A stretch of 64,000 nucleotides of DNA from UMGS1908 sp045655005 (lineage in GTDB: Bacteria; Bacillota; Clostridia; Christensenellales; UBA1242): assembly GCA_045655005.1 (NCBI GenBank), contig JAZOOJ010000001.1, positions 48,798-112,797 on the forward strand, in the 5' to 3' direction. Below, in pieces: positions 1-8,840 of the stretch. Numbering within the stretch: the first letter of the stretch is position 1; the number at the start of each line of letters is the position of its first letter. A program made the translations under genes and the position numbers. Below the pieces are notes generated by a model. The model did not search any database, was not told the DNA's origin, and worked only from the letters and a program-made list of their open reading frames with translations.

Positions 1-522
1 GAATTAAAATACGGTTTTGACAGAATGAGCACGGGCAAAATTGTGCGTGATATGGCGAAAGAACGTGGCATAGACATCGTTGAAATGCAAGAAGTGCTAA
101 ATGCCGACCCTACCATTGACCAAAAAATTGAAGAACGACAAAAGCAGATTGGTATAGAGCGTGCCGATGACAAATTAATTATGGAAGCAAGGCTTGCGTG
201 GTATGCAGTACCACATTCTTTTAAGGTGTATGTAACAATCCCAGAAGATGAAATGGCAAAAAGGTTTTTAGCAGATGGGGAAAGAGCAGGAGATAATGAC
301 AAGGTGGTGTCAACTATTGAAGAAGCAAGTGAGATTTTAGCATATCGCAAAAACCAAGAAATTGAAAGATATAAAAAAATATACAATGTTGATTTGTCTG
401 ATATGTCTAATTTTGACTTAGTTGTCGAAAATTACAATAAAACACCAGAACAAACAGCAGACGAAATTTATGAAGCATACAAAAAGTATGCAAAAAAGAA
501 TAAACAGAAAGGTATTAAATAA
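1..522 (+). CDS. cmk: Cytidylate kinase-like protein, 5' truncated by window
   Basis: The frame is open from base 1, so the start lies upstream of the window. The visible 173 residues match the back part of the short, archaeal-type (d)CMP kinase family, which phosphorylates CMP/dCMP: a STGKIVRDMAKERG segment after the missing P-loop, the IDQKIEERQKQIG stretch, EARLAWY, and a C-terminal RYKKIYNVDLSDMSNFDL segment. The P-loop is not in the window, so the assignment rests on these conserved blocks. The stop codon overlaps the lepA start by one base, so the two are translationally coupled. Confidence 0.7.
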   Translation, partial: ELKYGFDRMSTGKIVRDMAKERGIDIVEMQEVLNADPTIDQKIEERQKQIGIERADDKLIMEARLAWYAVPHSFKVYVTIPEDEMAKRFLADGERAGDNDKVVSTIEEASEILAYRKNQEIERYKKIYNVDLSDMSNFDLVVENYNKTPEQTADEIYEAYKKYAKKNKQKGIK

Positions 523-2315
523 TGAGCGACCAAAAGCATATACGAAATTTCAGTATTATTGCACATATAGACCACGGAAAATCAACTCTTGCGGACAGAC
601 TTATGGAAATTTCTGGAACGGTTTCTAAAAGGGACAGTAAAGAACAACTTTTAGACAGTATGGAGTTAGAGCGTGAGCGTGGTATTACAATAAAATTAAC
701 GCCAGTTACAATGAAATATAACTACAAGGGCGTTGATTATACATTGAACTTAATTGACACCCCAGGTCACGTTGACTTTACTTATGAAGTATCAAGGTCA
801 TTGGTTGCGTGCGAAGGGGCTATTTTAATTGTTGACGCAAGCCAAGGTGTTGAAGCGCAAACATTGGCAAATTGTTATATGGCACTTGAAAATGATTTAG
901 AAATTTTGCCGGTATTAAATAAAATTGATTTGCCAAGCAGTCGACCTGACGAAGTAAAGAAAGAGATTGAAGACATAATTGGTTTAGATGCACAAAATTG
1001 CCCAATGGTATCTGCAAAAGACGGAACCAATTGTGAACAGGTTTTGGCAGAGATTATCGAAAAAGTTGCTCCACCCAATGGAAATCCAAATGCACCACTA
1101 AAAGCCTTGATTTTTGATAGTTATTATGATAACTTCAAAGGTGCAGTTTGCTTGGTTAGAATAGTAGATGGAGAAATTCGCAAAGGCGATAAAATTATAA
1201 TGATGCAATCAGGTAAGACTTATGATGTTACCGAAGTTGGAATTTTTTCGCCAAAGCCACAAGAAAAAGATTTCCTTCGTGCCGGTGAAGTTGGTTATAT
1301 TACCGCAAGCATTAAGACAGTAAGTGATATTCGTGTCGGTGACACAATTACTCATGTGGGCAGAGAAACTGCAACGCCATTGGACGGATATAAAGAAGTT
1401 CAACCTATGGTGTTCAGCGGAATTTTCCCACTTGATGGAAGTAAGTTCAATGACTTAAAAGATGCACTTGACAAACTCAAACTCAACGATGCGTCGCTTG
1501 TATTTCAAAAGGAAACCTCAAATGCACTTGGACTTGGATTTAGATGTGGGTTCTTGGGGCTTTTACATATGGATATCATTACAGAAAGGCTTTCAAGAGA
1601 ATTTAACATTGAAATTATAACAACGGCACCAAGCGTTTCGTACAATGTGTATAAGACTAACGGCGATATGCTTGAAATAAAGACTCCGTCAAATCTTCCA
1701 CCAACCACAGAGATTGCAAGAATTGAAGAACCAATCGTAAAGGCTGAAATTTATACTCCGCCAGAATATGTTGGGGTTTTAATGGAACTTTGCAAAAATT
1801 CTCGTGGTGAGTATAAGAATATGACATACATTGACAAGGCAAGAGTACAACTTTCCTATGAATTACCGCTGAATGAAATTGTTTTTGATTTCTTTGACCA
1901 ACTAAAAAGTATAAGTCACGGCTATGCAAGTTTTGACTATGCTTTGAACGGCTATAAACCGTCTGACCTTGTAAAATTGGATATATTGCTAAACGGAGAA
2001 ATCTGTGACGCACTTTCGCTTATAGTTTTCCGTGGTAACGCTGAAACAAGAGGCAGAGGAATTTGTGAAAAGCTTAAAGAAACCATTTCAAGGCAGTTAT
2101 TTGAAATCCCAATCCAAGCAGTTGTTGGCGGAAAAATTATTGCAAGAGAAACGGTAAAAGCACTTAGAAAAGACGTTACAGCGAAGTGTTATGGTGGCGA
2201 CATTTCAAGAAAAAGAAAACTTCTTGAAAAGCAGAAAGAAGGTAAAAAACGTATGCGTAAACTTGGCAACGTCGAACTTCCAGCCGAAGCATTTATTGAG
2301 ATATTAAAAAGATAA
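522..2315 (+). CDS. lepA: Translation factor LepA (EF4) GTPase
   Basis: 597 aa, full family length. Ribosome-associated translational GTPase that back-translocates or remodels stalled ribosomes. G-domain motifs are clear: AHIDHGKSTLADR (G1), the RGITI switch, DTPGHVDF (G3), NKIDLP (G4) and SAKDG (G5), followed by the EF-G-like beta barrel domains and the LepA-specific C-terminal domain ending in KEGKKRMRKLG. The start ATG overlaps the previous stop (TAATG). Followed by a short hairpin terminator and, two genes on, hemW, the usual Firmicute order. Confidence 0.97.
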   Translation: MSDQKHIRNFSIIAHIDHGKSTLADRLMEISGTVSKRDSKEQLLDSMELERERGITIKLTPVTMKYNYKGVDYTLNLIDTPGHVDFTYEVSRSLVACEGAILIVDASQGVEAQTLANCYMALENDLEILPVLNKIDLPSSRPDEVKKEIEDIIGLDAQNCPMVSAKDGTNCEQVLAEIIEKVAPPNGNPNAPLKALIFDSYYDNFKGAVCLVRIVDGEIRKGDKIIMMQSGKTYDVTEVGIFSPKPQEKDFLRAGEVGYITASIKTVSDIRVGDTITHVGRETATPLDGYKEVQPMVFSGIFPLDGSKFNDLKDALDKLKLNDASLVFQKETSNALGLGFRCGFLGLLHMDIITERLSREFNIEIITTAPSVSYNVYKTNGDMLEIKTPSNLPPTTEIARIEEPIVKAEIYTPPEYVGVLMELCKNSRGEYKNMTYIDKARVQLSYELPLNEIVFDFFDQLKSISHGYASFDYALNGYKPSDLVKLDILLNGEICDALSLIVFRGNAETRGRGICEKLKETISRQLFEIPIQAVVGGKIIARETVKALRKDVTAKCYGGDISRKRKLLEKQKEGKKRMRKLGNVELPAEAFIEILKR

Positions 2316-2325
2316 AAAATAACGA

Positions 2326-2352
2326 AAAGCCCTATTGACAAAATGGGGCTTT
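2326..2352 (+). terminator. Weak intrinsic terminator after lepA
   Basis: AAAGCCC (2326-2332) pairs with GGGCTTT (2346-2352) around a 13-nt loop, with only a short T-rich tail. The loop contains the -35 box of the next gene. Confidence 0.5.
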
Positions 2353-2363
2353 AATTGTATAAT
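2335..2363 (+). promoter_or_regulatory. Sigma-A type promoter
   Basis: TTGACA (2335-2340), 17-nt spacer, TATAAT (2358-2363): a perfect consensus promoter. It starts within the lepA terminator loop and drives the gene at 2416. It also shows that a longer reading frame beginning at 2335 cannot be the translated start. Confidence 0.85.
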
Positions 2364-2415
2364 TTGGATAGGTGAAAGTGCTCACTTTTTTAGGGATTTA
2401 CGGTGGGGGAGAATT

Positions 2416-2823
2416 ATGGAAAATTTAAGAATGTCAGCATCAGATTTTCATTTTATAACCGACTATATTGCATATATTGACGAATTTAGTTATGAAAGAG
2501 AGGTTACGCTTGTTCGGGCAAAAAACCCAGATATTCAAGGATTTGCAATTGTTCAAGGGAATGAAACCAGAGGCTATGAGTTTTTGGTTTTAAATGACAG
2601 AGATGAATTTGATGAATTTGCACATGAATTAAAAACAAATGATTTCAGAATTTCAGAGATTGAACTTGGTGATGATGAAAAAAAATTGCTGAAAGAAAAG
2701 TATGTTGTCGGTGGAGCAAAATCTCACTCATACACAATTGGAATTGATAAAGAAAGAAACATAATATATGTCGAGCATAAGCAATCTCAAAACAATATTG
2801 AAAATAGTGTAGAATTTGTATAA
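2416..2823 (+). CDS. Hypothetical protein, 135 aa
   Basis: Not recognised. A soluble, acidic protein (MENLRMSASDFHF...) with no membrane segment or cysteine motif. The start is set by a strong purine run (GGTGGGGGAG) just upstream and by the promoter at 2335-2363, which excludes earlier in-frame starts. It has its own promoter and its own terminator at 2831-2861, so it is a single-gene transcript between lepA and hemW. Confidence 0.75.
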   Translation: MENLRMSASDFHFITDYIAYIDEFSYEREVTLVRAKNPDIQGFAIVQGNETRGYEFLVLNDRDEFDEFAHELKTNDFRISEIELGDDEKKLLKEKYVVGGAKSHSYTIGIDKERNIIYVEHKQSQNNIENSVEFV

Positions 2824-2830
2824 TATATAA

Positions 2831-2861
2831 TAGCAACTGAATTAGGTTGCTATTTTTTTTT
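2831..2861 (+). terminator. Intrinsic terminator
   Basis: TAGCAAC (2831-2837) pairs with GTTGCTA (2846-2852), followed by a run of nine T. Confidence 0.9.
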
Positions 2862-2908
2862 GCCTGTGATATACTAAAAATACTATTTTTGGGGGAGAGA
2901 TGACATTT

Positions 2909-4051
2909 ATGCGTAAACCACTAAGCCTATATATTCACATACCGTTTTGTTTGTCTAAGTGCCACTATTGTGCTTTTGTAAGTCAAGTTGCTGGTGAAGA
3001 GTTCAAAACTTCTTATGTAGATGCTTTGATTGAAGAAATTAAAATGCGTGGAAAGACTTATAATGCGAAGTACGAAGTACAAACAATTTATATTGGCGGG
3101 GGAACTCCGTCAAGTTTAGGGTTGGGTAAAATTAAGGCAATAATGAACACTATTTACAAAAATTTTACCGTAAAGAATGATGCAGAAATTACTATTGAAG
3201 TTAATCCAAACACGCTTAATCCAGAGAAAATAGAGGAGTACTTAGCGGAAGGTATTAACAGATTTTCTCTTGGTCTTCAAGCGGTTCAGGGAAGACTTTT
3301 GAATATTATTGGAAGGACCCATAGTTATCAAGATTTTAGAAGGGCGGTATTAATGCTTAAAGATGCAGGGGTAACAAATATCAGTGCAGACCTAATGCTT
3401 GGTCTTCCAACGCAAACGGTAGAAGATGTGAAAGAAAGTATCAAAATGCTTGCGGGACTTGATGTAAAGCACGTAAGTGCGTATATATTATCTATCGAAG
3501 AAGGTACAAAATTTCACAAACTTATGGAAGCAAATCTGCTTGAACTTCCTGATGAAAATGATACAATTCAAATGTACAATACCGCTGTTAATGAATTAGA
3601 AAAGCGTGGCTTTAAAAGATATGAGTTTTCTAATTTTGGCCAAGTTGGGTATCGTTCGAAGCATAACACAGTTTATTGGGACAGAAAACCATATCTTGGG
3701 CTTGGGGTGTCTGCGCACAGTTTTGTTGATGGATACAGAATGGCAAATACCGATGATGTTCATGAATATATCTCACACATAAACAAGCAAGAAATCCCAT
3801 TAAGCGATAAAGACCAGTTGAGTGAAACAGACGCAAAAGAAGAAACAATAATGTTATCTTTAAGGCTGGCAGAAGGAATTGACCTTGCTCGGTATGAAAA
3901 AGATTTCGGAGTGAGTTTACTAACTGAGAAAAATGAAGTTATAACATCGCTTATCAAAAACAAGTTTATAGTAATAGATAAAGACAACCGACTTCGTGCA
4001 ACTAATCAAGGCTTTTTAGTAATGGATAAAATAATTTCGATGTTGGTTTAA
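2909..4051 (+). CDS. hemW: Radical SAM heme chaperone HemW
   Basis: About 380 aa, the size of HemW (HemN-like, formerly annotated as oxygen-independent coproporphyrinogen oxidase). HemW binds heme and a 4Fe-4S cluster and delivers heme to acceptor proteins. The radical SAM motif CxxxCxxC is present (FCLSKCHYC) near the N-terminus, followed by the GGGTPS glycine motif and the GLQAVQ region. The alternative ATG at 2900 lies only 2 nt from the GGGGGAG ribosome binding site; the ATG at 2909 is 11 nt away, matching the next gene, so I prefer 2909. Lies between lepA and hrcA as in many Firmicutes. Confidence 0.9.
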   Translation: MRKPLSLYIHIPFCLSKCHYCAFVSQVAGEEFKTSYVDALIEEIKMRGKTYNAKYEVQTIYIGGGTPSSLGLGKIKAIMNTIYKNFTVKNDAEITIEVNPNTLNPEKIEEYLAEGINRFSLGLQAVQGRLLNIIGRTHSYQDFRRAVLMLKDAGVTNISADLMLGLPTQTVEDVKESIKMLAGLDVKHVSAYILSIEEGTKFHKLMEANLLELPDENDTIQMYNTAVNELEKRGFKRYEFSNFGQVGYRSKHNTVYWDRKPYLGLGVSAHSFVDGYRMANTDDVHEYISHINKQEIPLSDKDQLSETDAKEETIMLSLRLAEGIDLARYEKDFGVSLLTEKNEVITSLIKNKFIVIDKDNRLRATNQGFLVMDKIISMLV

Positions 4052-4070
4052 ATGGGGAGTATGTATTTGT

Positions 4071-5087
4071 ATGACAAATAGAGAGAATAGCAAAGTTAGG
4101 GTAGGCTCATTGATTTTCACTATAATTTTTCTAGGCTTTATACTGTCTATGCTAGTGTATGGTTGTGTAAACAGCCTTAGAGATAATGATTATATTGAAT
4201 ATAAAGAAAAGTACGATAAATATTATGAGCATCAATTAAATTATTTAATGAATACGCCAATTGAAGCGGGTGATAAATATAACTCAGACAAACTATGTAA
4301 AATTATTACATTAAGTTTTACACCTACTGGAAATCCATTTACATCAAACGGCAAAGTTTATTATGCTCAGTACACTGCAATAATTTACAATAATTCTGAT
4401 GAAGATGTTTTAGATGTTGAAGCATTTTTTCCTTATGTTTCATATTTAGGAGTAAAAGGTTCAAGATGGGTTTGGTGTGAGAAGATAAGTGCAAATTCTT
4501 ATGCAAGGGTTACAATAAGTTCATCTAATCACGAAGATATTGAACTTTTAGGTTTTGCATATGTATCAACAGAAGATTGCACAGGTCAAGCAATATGCTA
4601 TAAAGAGACAGGGAACGATATACAGTTGTCGGTTGAAGATGCAAAAAAGTTGATTGATGAAGACGTTATTAATAATATCGTTGGTGGCAAAGTCGAACCA
4701 TTGTCACAAGCTCAATTAATAGAACTTGCTTTGCCAATGCTTATTGTTGCGGGCATTTTTGGAATAATGATTATTTCGGTTATTATTAAAAGTATTATAG
4801 TAATAAAGAAGTTAAGAAGTGGGAAATATGTAGTGGTAAATGGTAGACTTCTTTCAATATACGACCCAGAAGCAATAAATAGAGTTCGTAATCAGGCGGA
4901 CGAGGCAAAACTTCGTCAAATTGCAGAAGAAAAAGGCTATTCTCCAAAAGAATATTATCAAAAGCTGAAAGAACTTGATCAAAAGCCTCTTCCATCAGAT
5001 TTTGACGATGGGCATCCAACGAATCATAATTGTGGTGGTTTCGATATTGACCCAGACGACTTTAAAATTGACCCAAATAATTATTAA
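4071..5087 (+). CDS. Hypothetical membrane protein with two TM segments
   Basis: 338 aa, not recognised. An N-terminal hydrophobic segment (about residues 12-32) is followed by an extracellular-type domain of roughly 190 residues, a second TM segment (about residues 215-245, LPMLIVAGIFGIMIISVII) and a charged cytoplasmic tail ending in Asp/Asn-rich sequence. A GGGGAG site lies 11 nt before the ATG; an out-of-frame ATG at 4061 stops immediately. It lies 19 bp after hemW, probably in the same transcript, and is closed by the terminator at 5111-5138. Confidence 0.8.
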   Translation: MTNRENSKVRVGSLIFTIIFLGFILSMLVYGCVNSLRDNDYIEYKEKYDKYYEHQLNYLMNTPIEAGDKYNSDKLCKIITLSFTPTGNPFTSNGKVYYAQYTAIIYNNSDEDVLDVEAFFPYVSYLGVKGSRWVWCEKISANSYARVTISSSNHEDIELLGFAYVSTEDCTGQAICYKETGNDIQLSVEDAKKLIDEDVINNIVGGKVEPLSQAQLIELALPMLIVAGIFGIMIISVIIKSIIVIKKLRSGKYVVVNGRLLSIYDPEAINRVRNQADEAKLRQIAEEKGYSPKEYYQKLKELDQKPLPSDFDDGHPTNHNCGGFDIDPDDFKIDPNNY

Positions 5088-5110
5088 GATTAAAAATTTC
5101 ACAGAAAAAT

Positions 5111-5138
5111 CTGTCAAAAATTCTTGACAGGTTTTTTT
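5111..5138 (+). terminator. Intrinsic terminator
   Basis: CTGTCAA (5111-5117) pairs with TTGACAG (5124-5130), loop of 6, then GTTTTTTT. The 3' arm doubles as the -35 box of the hrcA promoter. Confidence 0.9.
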
Positions 5139-5152
5139 GTTAGTGTTACAAT
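5124..5152 (+). promoter_or_regulatory. hrcA-operon sigma-A promoter
   Basis: TTGACA (5124-5129), 17 nt, TACAAT (5147-5152). The CIRCE operator follows directly and covers the transcription start. Confidence 0.88.
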
Positions 5153-5154
5153 AA

Positions 5155-5181
5155 TTAGCAGTTGGCAACAGAGAGTGCTAA
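5155..5181 (+). promoter_or_regulatory. CIRCE operator (HrcA binding site)
   Basis: TTAGCAGTT - 9 nt - GAGTGCTAA. The right arm is a perfect match to the CIRCE consensus; the left arm matches at 7 of 9 positions. A further perfect right half-site, GAGTGCTAA, lies at 5197-5205. HrcA binding here would repress its own operon until heat or misfolded protein titrates GroE away from HrcA. Confidence 0.93.
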
Positions 5182-5246
5182 CAGACAAGTATAAAAGAGT
5201 GCTAAGTGGCATATAATTATTACTAGAAGGAAGGTGAGAATTATTT

Positions 5247-6353
5247 ATGCTAAGTGAGCGAAAGAAAAAAATCTTGCAAGCGGTTATTGATGAAAATATT
5301 AAAAGTGCAGAACCTATTTCAAGTAAGGAATTACAAACCAAATATTTTGATTCGGTATCAAGTGCAACAATCAGAAATGAATTGATGGGGCTGGAAGAAC
5401 TTGGGTATTTGTCGCACCCGCACACATCAAGTGGCAGGGTTCCAACGGCAACCGGTTTTAAAAAGTATATTGAAGAATTGATGCCAGAAAGACGTTTAAC
5501 CGAAAAAGAAATTGAACATTTGGAAGCAAGTTTTAATAAAAAGATTGACGGCCTTGAAGACTTGGTATCATTAACTGCAAAATCTATTTCAGAGGTTACG
5601 ACCTTAGCGTCGGTAGTTTATATGGGCGTTACCGGAGATGCATCTATTGAAGGAATTAAACTTTTAAAACTAACCGATGACAGTTGTTTGGTTGTAATTG
5701 TTACCGACCTTGGGGTTATACGTGATATTACAATTCAAATTCCACCAAACGTATCTGACGAGGATTGTATAACGGCGGGCAAGATTTTAACTGAATCGAT
5801 TGCGGGAAGAACAATTGCCGAACTTAAAGATGGCCGACGACTGAATGAAGAGGTAATGCAAAGTCTTGATAATTATCGTATGTTTTTTGATTTGATTATC
5901 GAAGCACTTAAGTCAAGGGAAGATAAACCGGTTGTTAGATATGGCGGAGCATCAAAACTTCTTGAGCAACCAGAGTACAAATCTATTGAAAAAGCACAAA
6001 AAGCGATGACTATTTTTGAGAATAAAGAGATATTAACTCCGTTAATTGAAAGTGGGAATGACTTAGAAATAAGCATAAGTGTTGGTGCAAATGAAGATGA
6101 AGATTGTTCGGTTGTGTCTGCGACTTATAAGATAAACGGCAAAAATGTTGGACGTGCGGGTGTTATTGGGCCTGTCAGAATGGACTACGCAAAGGCAGTT
6201 TCTGTTCTTCGAGAAATTAATCAGACGATTGAAAAAAATGTTGACTTTGTTGGATTAAAACCTAAAAATAAACATTCGATTGAAGACCGAAAGTTTTTAG
6301 ATGGCAAAATCGATAAACAAGATAAAAAGGAGAAGACTAACAAAAATGAGTGA
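5247..6353 (+). CDS. hrcA: Heat-inducible transcription repressor HrcA
   Basis: 368 aa, slightly longer than usual through a Lys-rich tail. The N-terminal winged helix is typical (LSERKKKILQAVID, SATIRNELMGLEELGYLSHP, HTSSGRVPT), followed by the GAF-like regulatory domain. First gene of the hrcA-grpE-dnaK-dnaJ operon and autoregulated through the CIRCE element 66 bp upstream. An AAGGTGAG site lies about 8 nt before the ATG. Its 3' end overlaps the grpE start by 8 bp. Confidence 0.96.
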   Translation: MLSERKKKILQAVIDENIKSAEPISSKELQTKYFDSVSSATIRNELMGLEELGYLSHPHTSSGRVPTATGFKKYIEELMPERRLTEKEIEHLEASFNKKIDGLEDLVSLTAKSISEVTTLASVVYMGVTGDASIEGIKLLKLTDDSCLVVIVTDLGVIRDITIQIPPNVSDEDCITAGKILTESIAGRTIAELKDGRRLNEEVMQSLDNYRMFFDLIIEALKSREDKPVVRYGGASKLLEQPEYKSIEKAQKAMTIFENKEILTPLIESGNDLEISISVGANEDEDCSVVSATYKINGKNVGRAGVIGPVRMDYAKAVSVLREINQTIEKNVDFVGLKPKNKHSIEDRKFLDGKIDKQDKKEKTNKNE

Positions 6354-6903
6354 AAAGAAAAAATCAAAGGCAAGCGAAAGTAAGGACGAACATCTTTCAG
6401 AAGAAACCGAAGTTTTAGACATCACAACAATGGCTGAATTTAACAGAATGAAAGAAGAATTGTTCTTAGCAAAAGAAGCCGCAAAAGAAAGTATGGAAAT
6501 GGTTAAAAACTTTAAAATGGACGTTGACCGTATTAAAGAAAGAGCGGAGTCTTTAAATGTTCAATTAACAGAAAAACTTACTATTGAACTAGCAAAGAAG
6601 TTATTCCCAATACTTGATAACTTTGAAAAATCTCTTAAACACATTTCTAGCGATGCAGACAGGCAAGGTGTAGAGATGATTTACAAATCAATTAAAAAAG
6701 CGTTAGAGGATATGGGCGTATATGAAGCAGAAGTTGCTTATGCAGTATTTGACCCAGAGAAAATGGAAGCAATTGCAACCGTTCATACTGACAACGAAGA
6801 CAAACAAGGTATGGTTTGTGAGGTAATCAGAACGGGTTATTTCTATGAACCATCAGATAAAGTTATAAGATATACCCAAGTTGCGGTATACACAACAGAT
6901 TAG
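6346..6903 (+). CDS. grpE: Nucleotide exchange factor GrpE
   Basis: 185 aa. GrpE releases ADP from DnaK and resets the chaperone cycle. A long N-terminal helix region (residues about 25-100) precedes the conserved C-terminal beta domain containing EAIATV and KVIRYTQVAV. The frame is open back to 6301, but ATG 6346, preceded by AAGGAGAAG, gives the normal length. Second gene of the CIRCE operon, overlapping hrcA by 8 bp. Confidence 0.94.
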   Translation: MSEKKKSKASESKDEHLSEETEVLDITTMAEFNRMKEELFLAKEAAKESMEMVKNFKMDVDRIKERAESLNVQLTEKLTIELAKKLFPILDNFEKSLKHISSDADRQGVEMIYKSIKKALEDMGVYEAEVAYAVFDPEKMEAIATVHTDNEDKQGMVCEVIRTGYFYEPSDKVIRYTQVAVYTTD

Positions 6904-6942
6904 TCAAAACAAAAAAATATATATAAAGGGGAAATAAAAATT

Positions 6943-8745
6943 ATGGGAAAAATTATAGGAATTGACTTAGGAACAACTAACTCATGCGTAGCGGTTATGG
7001 AAGGTGGCGAACCAGCTGTAATCCCTAACGCAGAAGGAAGCCGTACAACTCCATCGGTTGTAGGATTTTCAAAAGATGGTGAAAGACTTGTTGGACAAGT
7101 TGCTAAGCGTCAAGCAGTAGCAAATGCTGACAATACAATCATCTCAATCAAAAGAGATATGGGCTCAGACAAAAAAGTTCACGCAGGAGGAAAAGATTAC
7201 AGCCCACAAGAAATCTCTGCTATGATTTTAGGAAAATTAAAGGCAGATGCTGAAAAATATCTTGGACAAAAGGTAACACAAGCGGTTATTACTGTTCCAG
7301 CATATTTCACAGACTCTCAACGTCAAGCAACAAAAGACGCTGGTAAAATTGCAGGTCTTGAAGTTTTAAGAATTATCAACGAACCAACCGCAGCGGCACT
7401 TTCATATGGTTTAGATAAACTTGACAGTGCAAGCCAAAAGGTATTGGTTTATGACCTTGGTGGTGGTACATTTGGTATTTCTGTATTAGAAATCTCTGAT
7501 GGCGTATTCCAAGTTTTAGCAACCGCAGGTAACAACAAACTTGGTGGAGATGACTTTGATGAAAGAATTATGAATTACCTAATTGACGAATTTAAAAAGT
7601 CAGAAGGCATTGATTTAAGTAAAGATAAAATGGCTATGCAAAGACTTAAAGAGGCGTCTGAAAAGACAAAGATTGAACTTTCAGGTTGCTCTAAGAGTAC
7701 TGTAAGTCTTCCATTTATCACCGCAGACGCAAGCGGACCAAAACACTTAGAAATTGATTTAACAAAGGCAAAATTTGAAAGCCTAATTGAAGACTTGGTT
7801 GAACAAACAATCACACTTACTAAAAAGGCTATGGCTGATGCAAAACTTGAAAAGAGCGACATCGCTAAAATCATTATGGTTGGTGGCTCAACTCGTGTAC
7901 CTATGGTAATTGATAAAGTTCGTGATTATCTTGGCAAAGAACCATTTACTGGAATCAACCCAGACGAATGTGTTGCAATTGGTGCAGCCGTTCAAGGTGG
8001 CGTACTTGGTGGAGATGTAAAAGACGTATTACTTCTTGACGTTACACCACTAAGCCTTGGTATTGAAACAATGGGTGGAGTATTCACAAAACTTATTGAA
8101 AGAAACACGACAATTCCAGCAAAGAAATCACAAGTATTCTCAACCGCAGCAGATAATCAACCAGGTGTTGATATTCACGTACTTCAAGGTGAAAGAGAAC
8201 TTGCAGCATATAATAAAACTCTTGGAAGATTTGAACTTACCGGAATTCCACCAGCACCAAGAGGTGTTCCACAAATCGAAGTTACATTTGACATCGATGC
8301 AAATGGTATCGTTCATGTAAGTGCAAAAGACTTAGGAACTGGAAAATCGCAAGATATTACAATTACTGCATCAAGCAACTTGTCTGATGATGAAATTGAC
8401 AAGGCTGTTAAAGAGGCTGAACAATATGCAGAAGAAGACAAGAAGAGAAAAGAAGTTGTTGATACTAAAAACAGTCTTGACCAAATGATTGCTGGTATTG
8501 AAAAGGTTATGAAAGACAGTGGCGATAAACTAAGTGAAGAAGATAAGACAAAGTTAACCGGTGAGATGGAAAGTGCAAAAGACGTTTACAAAAACAGCGA
8601 CGATATTGAAAAACTTAAAGAGGCATTAGATAATTTAACAAAGGTATCAAATGAAATCTTTACAAAACTTTATCAAAACGCTAATCCAAATCCAAACGGA
8701 GATGCAAACGCTGACGGCTCAAACCCAGACGGTCAAAACAACTAA
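6943..8745 (+). CDS. dnaK: Chaperone DnaK (Hsp70) with Asp-to-Gly change in phosphate-2 loop
   Basis: 600 aa, normal for Firmicute DnaK. ATP-driven folding chaperone working with DnaJ and GrpE. Nucleotide-binding motifs: GIDLGTTNSCVAV (phosphate 1), the second phosphate loop at residues 171-178, NEPTAAALSYG (connect), VGGSTRVPMV (adenosine). The substrate-binding domain and a lid follow, with an Asn/Asp/Gly-rich tail. Odd: residue 178 reads Gly (codon GGT at 7474-7476) in DLGGGTFG, where nearly all Hsp70s have Asp (DLGGGTFD), an active-site metal/phosphate contact. The rest of the protein looks intact. The GGGG ribosome binding site is clear. Confidence 0.97.
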   Translation: MGKIIGIDLGTTNSCVAVMEGGEPAVIPNAEGSRTTPSVVGFSKDGERLVGQVAKRQAVANADNTIISIKRDMGSDKKVHAGGKDYSPQEISAMILGKLKADAEKYLGQKVTQAVITVPAYFTDSQRQATKDAGKIAGLEVLRIINEPTAAALSYGLDKLDSASQKVLVYDLGGGTFGISVLEISDGVFQVLATAGNNKLGGDDFDERIMNYLIDEFKKSEGIDLSKDKMAMQRLKEASEKTKIELSGCSKSTVSLPFITADASGPKHLEIDLTKAKFESLIEDLVEQTITLTKKAMADAKLEKSDIAKIIMVGGSTRVPMVIDKVRDYLGKEPFTGINPDECVAIGAAVQGGVLGGDVKDVLLLDVTPLSLGIETMGGVFTKLIERNTTIPAKKSQVFSTAADNQPGVDIHVLQGERELAAYNKTLGRFELTGIPPAPRGVPQIEVTFDIDANGIVHVSAKDLGTGKSQDITITASSNLSDDEIDKAVKEAEQYAEEDKKRKEVVDTKNSLDQMIAGIEKVMKDSGDKLSEEDKTKLTGEMESAKDVYKNSDDIEKLKEALDNLTKVSNEIFTKLYQNANPNPNGDANADGSNPDGQNN

Positions 8746-8771
8746 AATTAGTTAAATAAATTAAATTTTTA

Positions 8772-8815
8772 AAGGGCGACTGACAAATACAAAAATTGTT
8801 TTGCTGGTTGCCCTT
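8772..8815 (+). other. Intercistronic hairpin between dnaK and dnaJ
   Basis: AAGGGCGAC (8772-8780) pairs with GTTGCCCTT (8807-8815), 9 bp with one G-U, loop of 26 nt, no T-run. It probably tunes dnaK/dnaJ expression or protects the 3' end of dnaK mRNA rather than ending transcription. This is inference. Confidence 0.55.
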
Positions 8816-8840
8816 AATATCATAAAAAGGAAAAACAAAG

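Noticed and set aside
2335..2415. Longer start of the 135-aa protein
   Set aside because: Its TTG would lie in the -35 box of the gene's own promoter.
8057..8320. 87-aa ORF inside dnaK
   Set aside because: Alternative-frame shadow with no start signals.
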